From Oscillatoriophycideae cyanobacterium NC_groundwater_1537_Pr4_S-0.65um_50_18 (lineage in GTDB: Bacteria; Cyanobacteriota; Cyanobacteriia; Elainellales; Elainellaceae), in the NCBI GenBank assembly GCA_016208305.1, contig JACQYI010000027.1, positions 1-64,000 on the forward strand: a stretch of 64,000 nucleotides of DNA, read 5' to 3'. Shown here piece after piece: positions 49,122-58,379 of this stretch. Positions within the stretch are counted from its first letter, which is position 1. Each line of letters opens with the position of its first letter. The translations under genes were made by a program, and so were the position numbers. The notes under the pieces were generated by a model. That model was not told the origin of the DNA. It did not search any database and saw nothing but the letters and a program-made list of their open reading frames with translations.

Positions 49122-49475
49122 ATGACACAGGCAACTCAACCGCAACAGCGTGGGATTTTGATGTCTGATGCCGCCTTGCGCCATGTCTTAGCGCTACGAG
49201 ATAAGCAAGGCAAAGATTTGTGTCTACGTGTAGGCGTGCGGCAGGGGGGTTGCTCAGGCATGTCTTACATGATGGACTTTGAAGATGCTAGCAATATTCG
49301 AGAAACCGATGAGGTTTACGACTATGAAGGTTTCAAAGTGATTTGCGATCCAAAGAGCATGCTTTATCTCTATGGCTTGATGCTGGACTACAGCGATGCC
49401 CTGATTGGGGGTGGCTTTCAGTTTACCAATCCCAATGCCAGCCAGACCTGCGGCTGTGGTAAGTCATTCTCGTAA
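49122..49475 (+). CDS. A-type iron-sulfur carrier (IscA/SufA family)
   Basis: 117 residues. The three conserved cysteines are C44 in [14 protein letters not shown] and C110/C112 in [12 protein letters not shown]-type carriers take a [2Fe-2S] or [4Fe-4S] cluster from the scaffold and pass it to targets; SufA versus IscA cannot be told by eye. No suf genes are adjacent. Confidence 0.92.
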   Translation: MTQATQPQQRGILMSDAALRHVLALRDKQGKDLCLRVGVRQGGCSGMSYMMDFEDASNIRETDEVYDYEGFKVICDPKSMLYLYGLMLDYSDALIGGGFQFTNPNASQTCGCGKSFS

Positions 49476-49562
49476 AACGGCCTCATAGAACCGCCTCATA
49501 GAACTGCGCTTGTAGCTTCAATGAGTTGGCTGAGTTGAGGTTGGGATCTAACTCCTAGAGTA

Positions 49563-49588
49563 GGATTTTGTGGCGTGCCACAAAATCC
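49563..49588 (+). terminator. hairpin terminator after the Fe-S carrier gene
   Basis: GGATTTTGTGGC faces GCCACAAAATCC with almost no spacer (a small CGTG loop after fraying) and is followed by TCTTTTGTTTG. It lies 88 bp past the stop. Confidence 0.7.
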
Positions 49589-49644
49589 TCTTTTGTTTGT
49601 TGCTCCTTTTTAATTCGTGAATTACAGCCATCACTACTTAGGGC

Positions 49645-49685
49645 TTTTTTATGGATGTACCCCACACGCCCACAAAAATGTTCCC
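49645..49685. repeat. hairpin-type repeat, degenerate copy
   Basis: The sequence ending CGCCCACAAAAATGTTCCC resembles 52023-52060, which ends CGCCCACAAAAATGTCCC, and both begin with a T run then an ATGGATGTAC or GTGGGTATAC segment. Only the second copy is a perfect hairpin. Confidence 0.45.
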
Positions 49686-49813
49686 GTCCTACCCCTTGGG
49701 ACTCTAGCTCTAAATTTGAGATCCCCATCAGGAGAGCTGCATTTGGGTGCTGCATCTACGGTACTCTAGTAAACCGTGACATTCTTTATCAATGACTATC
49801 TTTATCAATGACT

Positions 49814-50245
49814 ATGCCTGAAGAGATTTCGGTTGAGGATTTGTTTGACCAAGGCTTAGAGCGATATAAAGCAGGCGAGTCAGTGGAGACTCTGCTGCCT
49901 GTTTTTAAGGAAGTCTGCGATCGCGCTCCCAAGACCAGTTCGGCATGGACTTGCTTAGCATGGCTTTATCTATTGGCGGACAAGCCTAGTCAGGCTCTTA
50001 AGGCAGCTCAGAAAGCCGTGAAGCTGAATCCTCAAGACCCTCAAGCTCGGGTGAATTTGGCGATCGCCATGCTAGAAACCGATCAAAAAGGCGTGCGGCA
50101 GCATGTAGAGTTGGCGGGTCAAATTATTATGGTGTCTTCCGAGCTAAATGATGAGCTGAAGGAAAACTTTAAAGAAGGATTAAGCAGAAAGCCGGATTGG
50201 AAGAGCTTAAACCGGGTTAAAGCATGGCTTTTTGACGCCGAGTAA
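49814..50245 (+). CDS. TPR-repeat protein
   Basis: About 143 residues. TPR helices at SVEDLFDQGLERYKAGE, TSSAWTCLAWLYLLADKPSQ and ALKAAQKAVKLNPQDPQARV; the last part is helical (LNDELKENFKEGLSRKPDW). No signal peptide. The start region is duplicated: CTTTATCAATGACTAT occurs twice from 49784, so an extra ATG exists (49808) next to ATG 49814. Probably an interaction scaffold; partner unknown. Confidence 0.75.
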   Translation: MPEEISVEDLFDQGLERYKAGESVETLLPVFKEVCDRAPKTSSAWTCLAWLYLLADKPSQALKAAQKAVKLNPQDPQARVNLAIAMLETDQKGVRQHVELAGQIIMVSSELNDELKENFKEGLSRKPDWKSLNRVKAWLFDAE

Positions 50246-50506
50246 CGTAAAACTTCACACTTTACAGTCTTTCTTTTGCAAGAGGAAACTCTGGCTCAAT
50301 GCCTTAGGGGTTGATGCTGTTGAAGCACAGGTTCTCTCCTCTACAGTTTGCGATCGTGTTTTTTTATGTATCCTATCTAACTATTTCGCAAATATTTTTA
50401 ATAGAGAAATCAGAAAGCGAGTGATAAGATTTGGTGAAGTTAGAGATTAGCTATGCTCATAGCTGATTTTTCATCACCCATTTTAATACTCAAGGAGCTG
50501 GCTTCC

Positions 50507-50695
50507 ATGCAAGGTAACACCGTTGATGTCAAACCAGACACTCGCAACCACAAGGGCTTTTTCATTGATCAAGGGGAATACAAATTCATGGGCATTGATC
50601 AGTCCGGTTGGGCCCTGATTTGCGTCGATGACGTGTCTTGCCACTACGTAGATCCAGATAATTTAGAAAACATTGAAGAATTAGTAGGGAGCTAG
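50507..50695 (+). CDS. small conserved hypothetical protein
   Basis: About 62 residues, MQGNTVDVKPDTRNHKGFFI then DQGEYKFMGIDQSGWALICV and DDVSCHYVDPDNLENIEEL, a probable small beta-barrel. AAGGAG lies 10 bases before ATG 50507, which is preferred over the upstream ATG 50453 without such a site. Followed by AT-rich DNA. No family recognised. Confidence 0.65.
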   Translation: MQGNTVDVKPDTRNHKGFFIDQGEYKFMGIDQSGWALICVDDVSCHYVDPDNLENIEELVGS

Positions 50696-50849
50696 TTTGA
50701 CTTGTTTTTCTACTAATTTTAAGCAACAGATTTTAAGCAATTTTCGCTTTCGCTATGGCTGTTCCTGTTGAGGGTGCAGCCGTATTTTTTTGGTAATCTA
50801 GAAGCAATCAGAAATTACACACAACTCATGCTCTCTACGGTTCAGCCCT

Positions 50850-51104
50850 ATGAAGGATAAATTTTTAGAGTGGCTAAATCTTGCTTTAATGGCAAATTTA
50901 TTCCTAGTTTTGTTCAGTTTTTTTTGGCTGGCGATCGCAGTTGTGGGTCACTCCTTTGGCATTTCACTGGGACTCGATCTCTGGTATAAACTTTGGGAGC
51001 CTGTATTTACGCCAGCTATTGGCATTTTGATGGCGGGCGCTCTTTTAAGCGGTGTGGCAAGTTGGGTCAAAAAACGTTTAGATGCTCGACAGCCTCAACC
51101 CTAA
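50850..51104 (+). CDS. small two-helix membrane protein
   Basis: 84 residues with TM segments at about 10-33 (LALMANLFLVLFSFFWLAIA) and 53-70 (FTPAIGILMAGALLSGVASW), ending in a basic tail KKRLDARQPQP. A positive C-terminus suggests it faces the cytoplasm. There is no convincing ribosome-binding site, so the exact start is uncertain. Function unknown. Confidence 0.65.
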   Translation: MKDKFLEWLNLALMANLFLVLFSFFWLAIAVVGHSFGISLGLDLWYKLWEPVFTPAIGILMAGALLSGVASWVKKRLDARQPQP

Positions 51105-51244
51105 GGTATGCCATTTGAGGCTTAAAGTCCTTGCGTAGAAACTCAGTTAGGTTGTTAAGTTTTTTGAAACGTAACCTCCCACAGCCTTTGTCTTCGCCTG
51201 CATAAGTCAAGAATCGGGATCAGAAATTTTTAAGTAGGCAGCGT

Positions 51245-51844
51245 ATGGTATTTCCTTTGCTAAAAACAGTGCGCTCTAGCACGTCATTCATCCGCCAATG
51301 GTTTGAACCTAAGAGCTTGGCACTCATCGTGAGTTTTCCTGTCGCTCTAATGGCTTTTGAGGGCAACATTTTCTCAGGGAAAATGCCACCGAACGGTGCT
51401 CTCGCCCAAATTAATCCCAACCCTGAGATTTTTGGTGAGCCACCATTTAATCGCTCTCCCCGCCCCCGGACGCCTGTTGATGCGACTACAGCACCTTCTA
51501 GTACTGACGACCCTACGTTAATTCCAGACGAAACCATCACGCCTGTTCAGGGTCAGGTCAGCATTCGATTTGTGAATTTGACAGGGGCAGAGATTGCTTA
51601 CCAAGTGATCGACGTAACGGAGTATCGAACATTGGCAGGGCGGGCAGAAATGATGCTGCAAAACCTTGATGTTCCCACCACTCTGACATTTCGCCGCCAA
51701 GATAATGGATTTTTGCTCGTCAAGTTAGAGGCAAAGCCGACTGAAGCAGGCGTTCTCACGGTCACCGTTCGAGAAACTCCAAATTTTGGAAGCGATCGAA
51801 CCTCGATTTACATTGATCCTGCTGGGGAGGTTTATCTCAATTAG
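51245..51844 (+). CDS. hypothetical exported protein
   Basis: 199 residues. A hydrophobic stretch at about 24-38 (SLALIVSFPVALMAFEGNIF) could be an atypical signal or anchor, followed by a Pro-rich linker (FNRSPRPRTPVDATTAPSS) and a beta-rich domain from residue 100 (QVSIRFVNLTGAEIAYQVID, LTFRRQDNGFLLVKLEAKPT). Probably a periplasmic or surface beta-sandwich. No known family recognised. Confidence 0.6.
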   Translation: MVFPLLKTVRSSTSFIRQWFEPKSLALIVSFPVALMAFEGNIFSGKMPPNGALAQINPNPEIFGEPPFNRSPRPRTPVDATTAPSSTDDPTLIPDETITPVQGQVSIRFVNLTGAEIAYQVIDVTEYRTLAGRAEMMLQNLDVPTTLTFRRQDNGFLLVKLEAKPTEAGVLTVTVRETPNFGSDRTSIYIDPAGEVYLN

Positions 51845-52020
51845 CAGGCTGTCTCCTTCGTCATTCAGTAGCCCTCAAAAGAGGATGACTTGAATACCTT
51901 CAGCCTTAATTAGAGATAATCCACAATGTGATAACCCACATGTGGCAAACCTACAGCGTGACTGCAACCCTTACGTTTCAGCTCCAGAGCCTACCTTAAG
52001 GCATCCTGATAGGACGAGAG

Positions 52021-52057
52021 CATTTTTGTGGGTATACGGAGCGCGCCCACAAAAATG
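52021..52057. repeat. hairpin repeat CATTTTTGTGGG / CCCACAAAAATG
   Basis: A perfect 12-bp stem with a 13-bp loop. Related sequence at 49645-49685. It is 176 bp after the preceding gene, so it may be its terminator or a mobile hairpin element. Confidence 0.55.
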
Positions 52058-52113
52058 TCCCTTTAGGGGAGGCCTCCTATGTAAAGCCCTGACTTTGCCG
52101 AAGCGATGAGTAA

Positions 52114-52455
52114 TTAGAAGATATTAGTAATTAACAGTGCCACCTGTGGCTTTTCAAGGGCGATGGCTCGTGCTGACTGGCCTATCCAGGTAGCGAAGGT
52201 TTGCTAGTCTGCATCGAGATACAGGCTTAACTTTGGGTAGCTCAAGACAAAATCAATCTCTTTGAAGGGGCTATAGAAGGAGGCAATGAACTGCTGTAAG
52301 TCGTGAAAGGCTGCTGAAGGGGAACGCTCAGCCGATGCCGAAGTGCTGTTATTCGACCTAGCGTAGGCTCTTTGCTGTGGCAGGCTTCTTCGCTCTAATA
52401 GACTCTTAGCTCTAGCACAGCCTAGAAGAAGTGAGGCTCTGTCGAGGGTTGTCTC
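52114..52455 (-). pseudogene. possible decayed gene with an internal stop
   Basis: Minus-strand frame of about 113 codons with one TAG (52206-52204) and a TAA end at 52116-52114. The translation looks protein-like on both sides of the stop: FHDLQQFIASFYSPFKEIDF, SYPKLSLYLDAD, stop, QTFATWIGQSARAIALEKPQ. There is no start codon or ribosome site upstream. It may be chance: one stop in 113 codons is not rare across six frames. Family unknown. Confidence 0.3.
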
Positions 52456-52986
52456 CTAACTTAAGACTTTCTAAAATCTTGGCCTCTACCTGTATCCTAT
52501 ATACTGTCGATCGCCATGATGAGCCTTCATAATGCACCTTAAAGTTCGACCCAATATTCTATGCCCGTTTTCAACAACGACGCTTTTGGAGGCTAGCTCA
52601 AGATTTCATGACATGTACCGTAATTTCAAGTTGCGATCGACTCATTTGGCAATCTGGCTTTGACAATCTGGCTTTGGATAAAAATGCGATCGCTCCATAG
52701 ATTGCAGATTTTTGTTGATAGAGTTTTTCACAGTTGAAACCTGATGTAAGCCTTATCGAAAATGTAGAACGGGATTTGATACTACACCATCAGTTTTCAT
52801 AAATCAATTGAGTTTTTTGTACTATATTCTTTGTACTATTAGCATTTAGCAGAACGCTCCTGAAGGCATAGGCTGGGCGGAATTGCTCCACATCTCTGTT
52901 AACTAGCTCAAGGAATTATTAAGAAAATAAGTAGCTAATTTAATCTTCTTAACTTCTGTCAATTTCAAAAAAGACGTGTTATAAGG

Positions 52987-53196
52987 ATGGGGAACGGACA
53001 AGCAGTTAGTTCGATGTTGCTTCAAGGCACTATCATCGACTGGCTGGAGTTAAGATCTTTACCTGTTGAACTCCTAGATCATTTAGAAAGATATAAGCTA
53101 GGTTGCTTCAAATGGGTAAGGGCAAAGGACTCTAGAGCTGTTGTTTTCTATCAGTTACGTACTGATATAACCCTTCACAGCCACTTGCTTTTCTAA
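52987..53196 (+). CDS. small hypothetical protein
   Basis: 69 residues from ATG 52987, or 60 from ATG 53014 (MLLQGTIIDWLELRSLPVEL). The composition is plausible (LLDHLERYKLGCFKWVRAKD), but AAGG directly abuts the first ATG and no good site precedes the second. It lies in an AT-rich region. Possibly real; no family recognised. Confidence 0.35.
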   Translation: MGNGQAVSSMLLQGTIIDWLELRSLPVELLDHLERYKLGCFKWVRAKDSRAVVFYQLRTDITLHSHLLF

Positions 53197-53518
53197 GCTG
53201 GCGAAATCTTGGACTGGCGGCCTTAAGGCTCGATGTTCAATAGATTTTAGTCTTCACAGTTGATAGTTAAATTCAACGGCAAGGCAGCTAGATTAGGAGC
53301 AGATTGTGCGATCGCCCACTCCAGAATTTCTGGACAATTCCCCTACAGGAGGCTCCAGTAGTGAAGAGATATCTTCAGCTATTGGCCAGTCTCTTTAGCA
53401 GAGCCAGAGGATTTGAGTGCGGTGAGATTAATCTAATTGATCGCCATATTTTGGTGATCGAAACGATCGTGCGGCTTTGTTTTTTAGCTCGTAAACCTAA
53501 CACATTTGAGGAGTTCTT
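53197..53518. other. intergenic spacer with a possible short peptide
   Basis: AGGAG at about 53296 lies 5 bases before a TTG (53304, 76-codon frame, atypical Cys-rich) and 7 before a GTG (53306, 30 codons, MRSPTPEFLDNSPTGGSSSE). Either could be translated, or this may be the leader of the next gene. Left unassigned. Confidence 0.3.
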
Positions 53519-53713
53519 ATGCATTATTTATTAGTTGATACACGGCAGAGACCGCTGGGCACCATGAACAGCGATAAGGTTTATTCTGTGGGTGACACCT
53601 TGCAAAATCATGATGACCAAGGATATACCGTGATTGGATTGAACGGGTTCAAACAGCTCTCTCAAACCCAGTCTTTGACGGTAATTCCCCTTAAGGCTGC
53701 GATCGGTAGCTAA
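53519..53713 (+). CDS. small conserved-looking hypothetical protein
   Basis: 64 residues, MHYLLVDTRQRPLGTMNSDK then VYSVGDTLQNHDDQGYTVIG and a short polar end. GAGGAG lies 6 bases before the ATG, a good ribosome-binding site, so this is very likely expressed. It looks like a compact beta fold. No known domain. Confidence 0.6.
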   Translation: MHYLLVDTRQRPLGTMNSDKVYSVGDTLQNHDDQGYTVIGLNGFKQLSQTQSLTVIPLKAAIGS

Positions 53714-53932
53714 CTTGTAGATGCAAGTTGCCAAGCCCTCTACGAAACGGCTTGGCTCAGGCAACTGGCTCATACAGTTAGAAATGACTGCAAATTAGAA
53801 TCAAATTGATTGCAGGCTGCATTAGATCTCTTTTAGGGGTTAAACCTTTGAAGAAGATCAATGCAGCCTATTTTCAATGGCCCTCTTGCCTGAATTGTTA
53901 CACGACTTCAAAAAAGCATTGATGCCAGCAGG

Positions 53933-54565
53933 TTAATGCTCAAATATATTTTGATATTGCATCAGATCTAGCGCGACTAACGTGGGGAGACAGGCAAAAC
54001 ACTGTTGCGCTAAATCCCATCGCTCTTCTCGCTTCAACATATCTATGAGCTTTAAGCGGGCGCTGAGCAGGTATCGCACATCATTTGCTGCATAGCGAAG
54101 CTGCTCGTTCGATAAGCTAGAGGCATTTCCCCAGTCAGAACTCTGGGCAGTCTTATCTAGCTCTACCTGCTCTAGCTCTTGTATCAAGTCTTTTAGCCCA
54201 TGCTTAGGGCTGTAGGTGCGCGCTAGCTTGCTAGCAATCTTTGTGCAAAAGACGGGCTGCACCCGAATATCCAGATAGTATTGCAAGGTTGCCAGGTCAA
54301 AACGGGCAAAATGGAAAACTTTGGGAATGGTGCTAGCCTCTAGGAGCCGCTTGAGCAACGGAGCTTCCGTTTGCCGTTGAGCCACTCGCACGACGGTTAC
54401 TCTGCCCTCAGGGTCACAGAGCTGCACCAAGCAGAGGCGATCGCGCTGCGGCACCAGCCCCATTGTTTCTGTATCTACGGCGATCGCCCCTGCCTGCAAG
54501 TATTCTTCTAAGCTCTCATTCGAGAGATCGCGATCGTACACCTGAAAATCTTTCAATATTGACAT
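53933..54565 (-). CDS. rnd: ribonuclease D (3'-5' exonuclease, DEDD family)
   Basis: 210 residues with the DEDD exonuclease motifs: AIAVDTETMGLVPQRDRLCL (D and E), VFHFARFDLATLQYYL (D) and LRYAANDVRYLLSARLKLI (Y-x3-D). Only the exonuclease domain is present, without the HRDC region of E. coli RNase D, as is usual in cyanobacteria. It trims 3' ends of structured RNA. Confidence 0.88.
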   Translation of the reverse strand: MSILKDFQVYDRDLSNESLEEYLQAGAIAVDTETMGLVPQRDRLCLVQLCDPEGRVTVVRVAQRQTEAPLLKRLLEASTIPKVFHFARFDLATLQYYLDIRVQPVFCTKIASKLARTYSPKHGLKDLIQELEQVELDKTAQSSDWGNASSLSNEQLRYAANDVRYLLSARLKLIDMLKREERWDLAQQCFACLPTLVALDLMQYQNIFEH

Positions 54566-54612
54566 CTGATTTCTAAAGCCTTGATTTTAGAGCTGAATGC
54601 CCGATGCCAATG

Positions 54613-54651
54613 CCCGATACACAGGCTCGATACACAGGCTCGATACATAGG
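54613..54651. repeat. 13-bp tandem repeat
   Basis: Three units of CTCGATACACAGG with small changes, lying 12 bp past the stop codon of the CAP gene and before the RNase D start. Confidence 0.65.
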
Positions 54652-54662
54652 GCTTGATCAGA

Positions 54663-55286
54663 TTAGCGCTGAATAAAGATCTGAGTAAAGTACCATTCGC
54701 CCTGAGCATTTTGGGCTACACCAATTCCGGTTAGGTTATAGTTGCCCTCAATATTCTGGCGATGCCCTGTGCTTTTGACCCAGCCCTCTACGGCTTGGCG
54801 ATCGGGGGTATCATATCCCATGTTGTAGGCCACATTTTCTGCTGCACTACGGTAAGAAATAGACTCGCCAATGGCAGACACTCTAGCGTTGAAACCCTCA
54901 TGGCTTAGGGCACGGCTTTTTGCCATGTTCTGGCTGTGCTGACGCGCTTGCTGAGCAATTGTGGAATTGGAGCTGAGCAAAGGCAGGCCATTCTGTTGGC
55001 GATACTGATTAATTTGCTGAAAGATTGCGTCCTCCAACGCAGCCTCCGAGCCTTCAATGTTCTGCGCTACCACAGAATTGTTGGCTCGATGGAGGGTGCT
55101 AGATGGATTAGAGCTGTTGGATGAATTGAGGCTGTTGGATGAATTGAGGCTATTAGCTGGATGACGCATCCCCACCTCCTCTAGCAATCCTTGAACCGCA
55201 GAAAGGGGCTGAAGGGGCTGAATAGATTGGGGCATGAGCAAGAATGCTGAAGTCCATGCAGCTGCAGTTAGCCAATGATTAAGCAT
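54663..55286 (-). CDS. secreted CAP (SCP/PR-1) domain protein
   Basis: About 207 residues from ATG 55286 (upstream ATG 55298 abuts GGAG; a GTG at 55289 is also possible). A signal peptide (LNHWLTAAAWTSAFLLMPQS) is followed by a low-complexity NSSN repeat (NSLNSSNSLNSSNSSNPSS) encoded by an 18-bp tandem repeat, then the CAP domain: INQYRQQNGLPLLSSNSTIA, RQHSQNMAKSRALSHEGF, VAYNMGYDTPDRQAVEGW and NLTGIGVAQNAQGEWYFTQI. Bacterial CAP proteins are extracellular with unclear activity. Confidence 0.85.
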   Translation of the reverse strand: MLNHWLTAAAWTSAFLLMPQSIQPLQPLSAVQGLLEEVGMRHPANSLNSSNSLNSSNSSNPSSTLHRANNSVVAQNIEGSEAALEDAIFQQINQYRQQNGLPLLSSNSTIAQQARQHSQNMAKSRALSHEGFNARVSAIGESISYRSAAENVAYNMGYDTPDRQAVEGWVKSTGHRQNIEGNYNLTGIGVAQNAQGEWYFTQIFIQR

Positions 55287-55406
55287 CACAAAAAACATCT
55301 CCTATCTGAGTGCGACATCTTTTAGGGTAGTCACGATAGGTTGAGGCTGGGTGTAATCTCGATCAATGACGCGATCGCTGCAATATGCTCTTTACCAATC
55401 CCCAAA

Positions 55407-56672
55407 TTAGCTCTGCTCAGGCATCATATCTAGAGCCTTAATCACCGTTTGAACATCTTTGTCACCCCGTCCCGAACAGTTGATCACAATGCGAGGACTG
55501 CCTTCTAGCTGAGGACAAAGAACTTCTAAATATGCGATCGCGTGGGCTGTTTCCAAGGCTGGAATAATGCCTTCTAGACGCGAGAGCTGCTGCAAGCCTT
55601 CTAAAGCTTGGCGATCGGTAATGCTGTAATACTCTGCCCGACCCGAATCTTTCAAAAAGCTGTGTTCTGGCCCTACGCCAGGGTAGTCCAATCCAGCGCT
55701 AATAGAATAGGGTTCGATCACTTGGCCGTCTTGATCTTGCAGCAGGTAGCTCATAGCACCATGCAAAACCCCAACTCGCCCTCGCGTTAGCGTAGCCGCA
55801 TGCTTTTCGGAATCTGCGCCTTCACCCGCAGCCTCAATGCCAATCATCCGAACATGGGCTTCTTCTATAAACTCATGAAATAGCCCCATAGCATTAGAAC
55901 CGCCGCCAACGCAGGCCAATAGAATATCGGGTAAGCCACCCCACTTTTCTTGACATTGCGATCGCGTTTCTTGCCCAATGACCGCTTGAAAGTCTCGCAC
56001 AATCATGGGATAAGGATGTGGCCCTGCTACCGACCCCAGAATGTAGTGGGTCGTTTCCACGTTAGTCACCCAATCTCGAATGGCTTCTGAGGTCGCATCC
56101 TTTAGGGTGCCCGTCCCTGCCGCTACAGGGCGCACCTCTGCCCCCATGAGCCGCATCCGAAACACATTGAGCGCCTGCCGATCCATGTCGTGAACACCCA
56201 TGTAAATAATGCACTCTAGCCCAAACCGAGCACAAACCGTTGCGGTGGCTACGCCATGCTGTCCGGCTCCAGTTTCAGCGATGATGCGGCGTTTGCCCAT
56301 GCGCTTAGCCAGCAGCACTTGTCCTAAAGCATTGTTAATCTTGTGTGCCCCAGTATGGTTCAGGTCTTCCCGCTTTAGATAAATTTGTGCGCCTGTTCCG
56401 TCTGGGCGGGCAAAGTGCTGGGTCAAGCGCTCAGCAAAGTAGAGAGGGGTCGCTCTGCCCACATAGTCTTTGAGCAAGCCTTGCAGCTCTTGCTGAAATT
56501 CTGGATCGTTGCGATATTGATAGAAAGCTGCTTCCAATTCGCTCAAAGCTGGCATCAAAGTTTCGGGAACGTACTTGCCGCCAAACTTGCCAAAGCGACC
56601 CAGGGCATCGGGGCGTTGGGCGGTTTGGGATTCAGAAGCAGAAGAGCCGAGGGTGAGGGGGGTGAGAGTCAC
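55407..56672 (-). CDS. trpB: tryptophan synthase beta subunit
   Basis: 421 residues. The PLP lysine is in [40 protein letters not shown] and [14 protein letters not shown] bind the cofactor and substrate. The N-terminal 20 residues are polar ([14 protein letters not shown]). It condenses indole and serine to Trp. Start GTG 56672; no ATG fits. trpA is not adjacent, which is usual in cyanobacteria. Confidence 0.97.
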   Translation of the reverse strand: MTLTPLTLGSSASESQTAQRPDALGRFGKFGGKYVPETLMPALSELEAAFYQYRNDPEFQQELQGLLKDYVGRATPLYFAERLTQHFARPDGTGAQIYLKREDLNHTGAHKINNALGQVLLAKRMGKRRIIAETGAGQHGVATATVCARFGLECIIYMGVHDMDRQALNVFRMRLMGAEVRPVAAGTGTLKDATSEAIRDWVTNVETTHYILGSVAGPHPYPMIVRDFQAVIGQETRSQCQEKWGGLPDILLACVGGGSNAMGLFHEFIEEAHVRMIGIEAAGEGADSEKHAATLTRGRVGVLHGAMSYLLQDQDGQVIEPYSISAGLDYPGVGPEHSFLKDSGRAEYYSITDRQALEGLQQLSRLEGIIPALETAHAIAYLEVLCPQLEGSPRIVINCSGRGDKDVQTVIKALDMMPEQS

Positions 56673-56781
56673 AGCAAATCAGAGGGGATAGTAGAGTAGT
56701 CCCTATTATAAAGAGTCCAAGCGGTGCAAATCCTTAAAAGACAGATTGCTTCCTCTGTTTCAACCCTAGGTTGACCTTCAA

Positions 56782-57153
56782 ATGTCTACTTCTAACCGTA
56801 AAAATTCTCCTCAAAATAAAGCGATCGCTCGTGTGGTCTATTCCGAATTTGGCAGTGCTGCCACCCAAAATTCTGAAGCTCTAGAACGACCGATCGCAGA
56901 ACTCCCGCCCAACCAGCAAAATCTGCGTGTCCAGGCTTCTCGCAAGGGGCGCAAAGGCAAAACCGTGACCGTTATCACCGGATTTCAGGCAAAACCTGAA
57001 ACGCTAGCAGATTTACTCAAACAGCTCAAGGCGCAGTGTGGTGCAGGGGGAACCCTGAAAGACAATGAAATCGAAATCCAGGGCGATCATGGCCAGAAGC
57101 TGGTACAAATTCTAATTCAGATGGGCTACAAGGCAAAGGTAAGCGGCGGTTGA
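56782..57153 (+). CDS. SUI1/eIF1-like translation factor (YciH family)
   Basis: 123 residues. The SUI1 fold occupies the last 75: SRKGRKGKTVTVITGFQAKP, LADLLKQLKAQCGAGGTLKD and DNEIEIQGDHGQKLVQILIQ, matching eIF1/YciH. YciH proteins influence initiation fidelity. Divergent from trpB by 110 bp; start ATG 56782. Confidence 0.92.
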   Translation: MSTSNRKNSPQNKAIARVVYSEFGSAATQNSEALERPIAELPPNQQNLRVQASRKGRKGKTVTVITGFQAKPETLADLLKQLKAQCGAGGTLKDNEIEIQGDHGQKLVQILIQMGYKAKVSGG

Positions 57154-57163
57154 AGGCCAAGCA

Positions 57164-57493
57164 TTAAACTCCCACCTCTTCCAGCACCTTTTGCATCTCT
57201 TCCCACGTTAGCCCCTGCTGAAGATACCGAATATTATTGGGCTGGTAGGGAGCTACTAGCCGATCGATCGCCACAATCTTAGCCTCATCGGGCAGCATGG
57301 GCACATCTGGGTCAAAAGCCGTAGATCGCACCAGCGAACTAGAAAAGCCCTTGAAAATCACCAACTCATCCAGTTCACCCGCAATTTCTGCGGTGACGAG
57401 AAGGACTTCTTGAGGACGCTTCAGCGTATATTGCTCTAAACGAAAGGCGATCGGGTGATTCACAGCCGTTATTTTCTCCCTGATGATCCTCAT
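57164..57493 (-). CDS. conserved hypothetical protein
   Basis: About 109 residues, from ATG 57493 (an adjacent TTG adds one residue). Blocks FRLEQYTLKRPQEVLLVTAE, ELDELVIFKGFSSSLVRSTA and AKIVAIDRLVAPYQPNNIRY suggest a compact alpha/beta protein conserved in cyanobacteria. Function unknown. It is convergent with the SUI1 gene, 10 bp between stops. Confidence 0.65.
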   Translation of the reverse strand: MRIIREKITAVNHPIAFRLEQYTLKRPQEVLLVTAEIAGELDELVIFKGFSSSLVRSTAFDPDVPMLPDEAKIVAIDRLVAPYQPNNIRYLQQGLTWEEMQKVLEEVGV

Positions 57494-57585
57494 CAATTTT
57501 ATGGGGCAGGCAGATTTATGGGGCAGGCTCTGCGCTCTTGCGACAAAATTTAGGGCTACCTAAAGCATTCTTCTAATACAGTCTT

Positions 57586-58215
57586 CTAATACAGTTCAAG
57601 CTGCTCTAACCGTTGAAAGTCTCGATTGACCTCTTGCCAGAGGGACTTGTTATGCGGATCGGTACGCAACGCTTTTTTAAGGTAAATTCTAGCCTTCTCA
57701 CCCTGCCGATTTTGAATTAAGTATCGAGCAAACCGCTGGTAAGTAATGGCCTGCCACTGCCGCACTTCTATATCTTCTGGCAGTCGCTGTGCCAACCCTT
57801 CCACCAGAGCGATCGCCCTAGGAAATCGCTGTTCTTTCAGCATTTGCTGAAGCTGCCCATAGGCTTCACGCTTCAACTTGCGATCGGTAGGGGATAACTC
57901 TGGAGAATCTTGTAAAGGTGGCGCTTTAGATTTCACCGATACCTTGACCTGAGCAGGCTTAGGCGGAGCAGCCTGGCGATCTTGCTTGAGGTTTACCGTC
58001 GGTGAGTCTTTGTCACTGGCTGGAGGTTGAACGACATTAATCAGCCGACGATAGGCATCTGTAAGCTGAATAAACTTTTCTTTGGCCTGCTGCTGATTGT
58101 CTGGATTGGAGTCTGGATGGTAAATTCTTGCCAAACGGCGGTAGGAGGCTTTGATATCTTCGTAGGAAGCCCCCATTCTCAAACCCAAAACCCGATAGCA
58201 GTCTACAATCTCCAT
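57586..58215 (-). CDS. DnaJ-domain protein with C-terminal TPR-like region
   Basis: 209 residues. J domain 5-60 with the HPD motif (SYRRLARIYHPDSNPDNQQQ), a Lys/Pro linker, then helical TPR-like repeats (AYGQLQQMLKEQRFPRAIAL, AITYQRFARYLIQNRQGEKA). It should stimulate a DnaK partner; it lacks the Gly/Phe and Zn-finger regions, so it is a type III J protein. Confidence 0.88.
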   Translation of the reverse strand: MEIVDCYRVLGLRMGASYEDIKASYRRLARIYHPDSNPDNQQQAKEKFIQLTDAYRRLINVVQPPASDKDSPTVNLKQDRQAAPPKPAQVKVSVKSKAPPLQDSPELSPTDRKLKREAYGQLQQMLKEQRFPRAIALVEGLAQRLPEDIEVRQWQAITYQRFARYLIQNRQGEKARIYLKKALRTDPHNKSLWQEVNRDFQRLEQLELY

Positions 58216-58379
58216 TAATGCGTCTGCGAACAGAACTGTCTATAAAACTGTCTATAAAACTGTTTACAAACTCGAATTTGGGCGATCTTCTTTTACAAGA
58301 ATTTACTTTGTATATGCATGAATAATGGCAGAACTTCAAGCAGTTCTGCCACTCATGATAAGCGAAGTTCAGACCTCGC

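Larger units (their letters stand above)
51845..52986. other. 1.1-kb spacer, AT-rich at its right end
   Basis: No intact gene. It holds a perfect hairpin (52021-52057), a possible decayed gene (52114-52455, see separate entry), and an AT-rich segment from about 52700 to 52986 before the next gene. Confidence 0.5.

Noticed and set aside
53304-53534. 76-residue frame from TTG with nearby AGGAG
   Set aside because: Cys-rich atypical composition and overlap with the better supported gene at 53519; left as spacer with a note.
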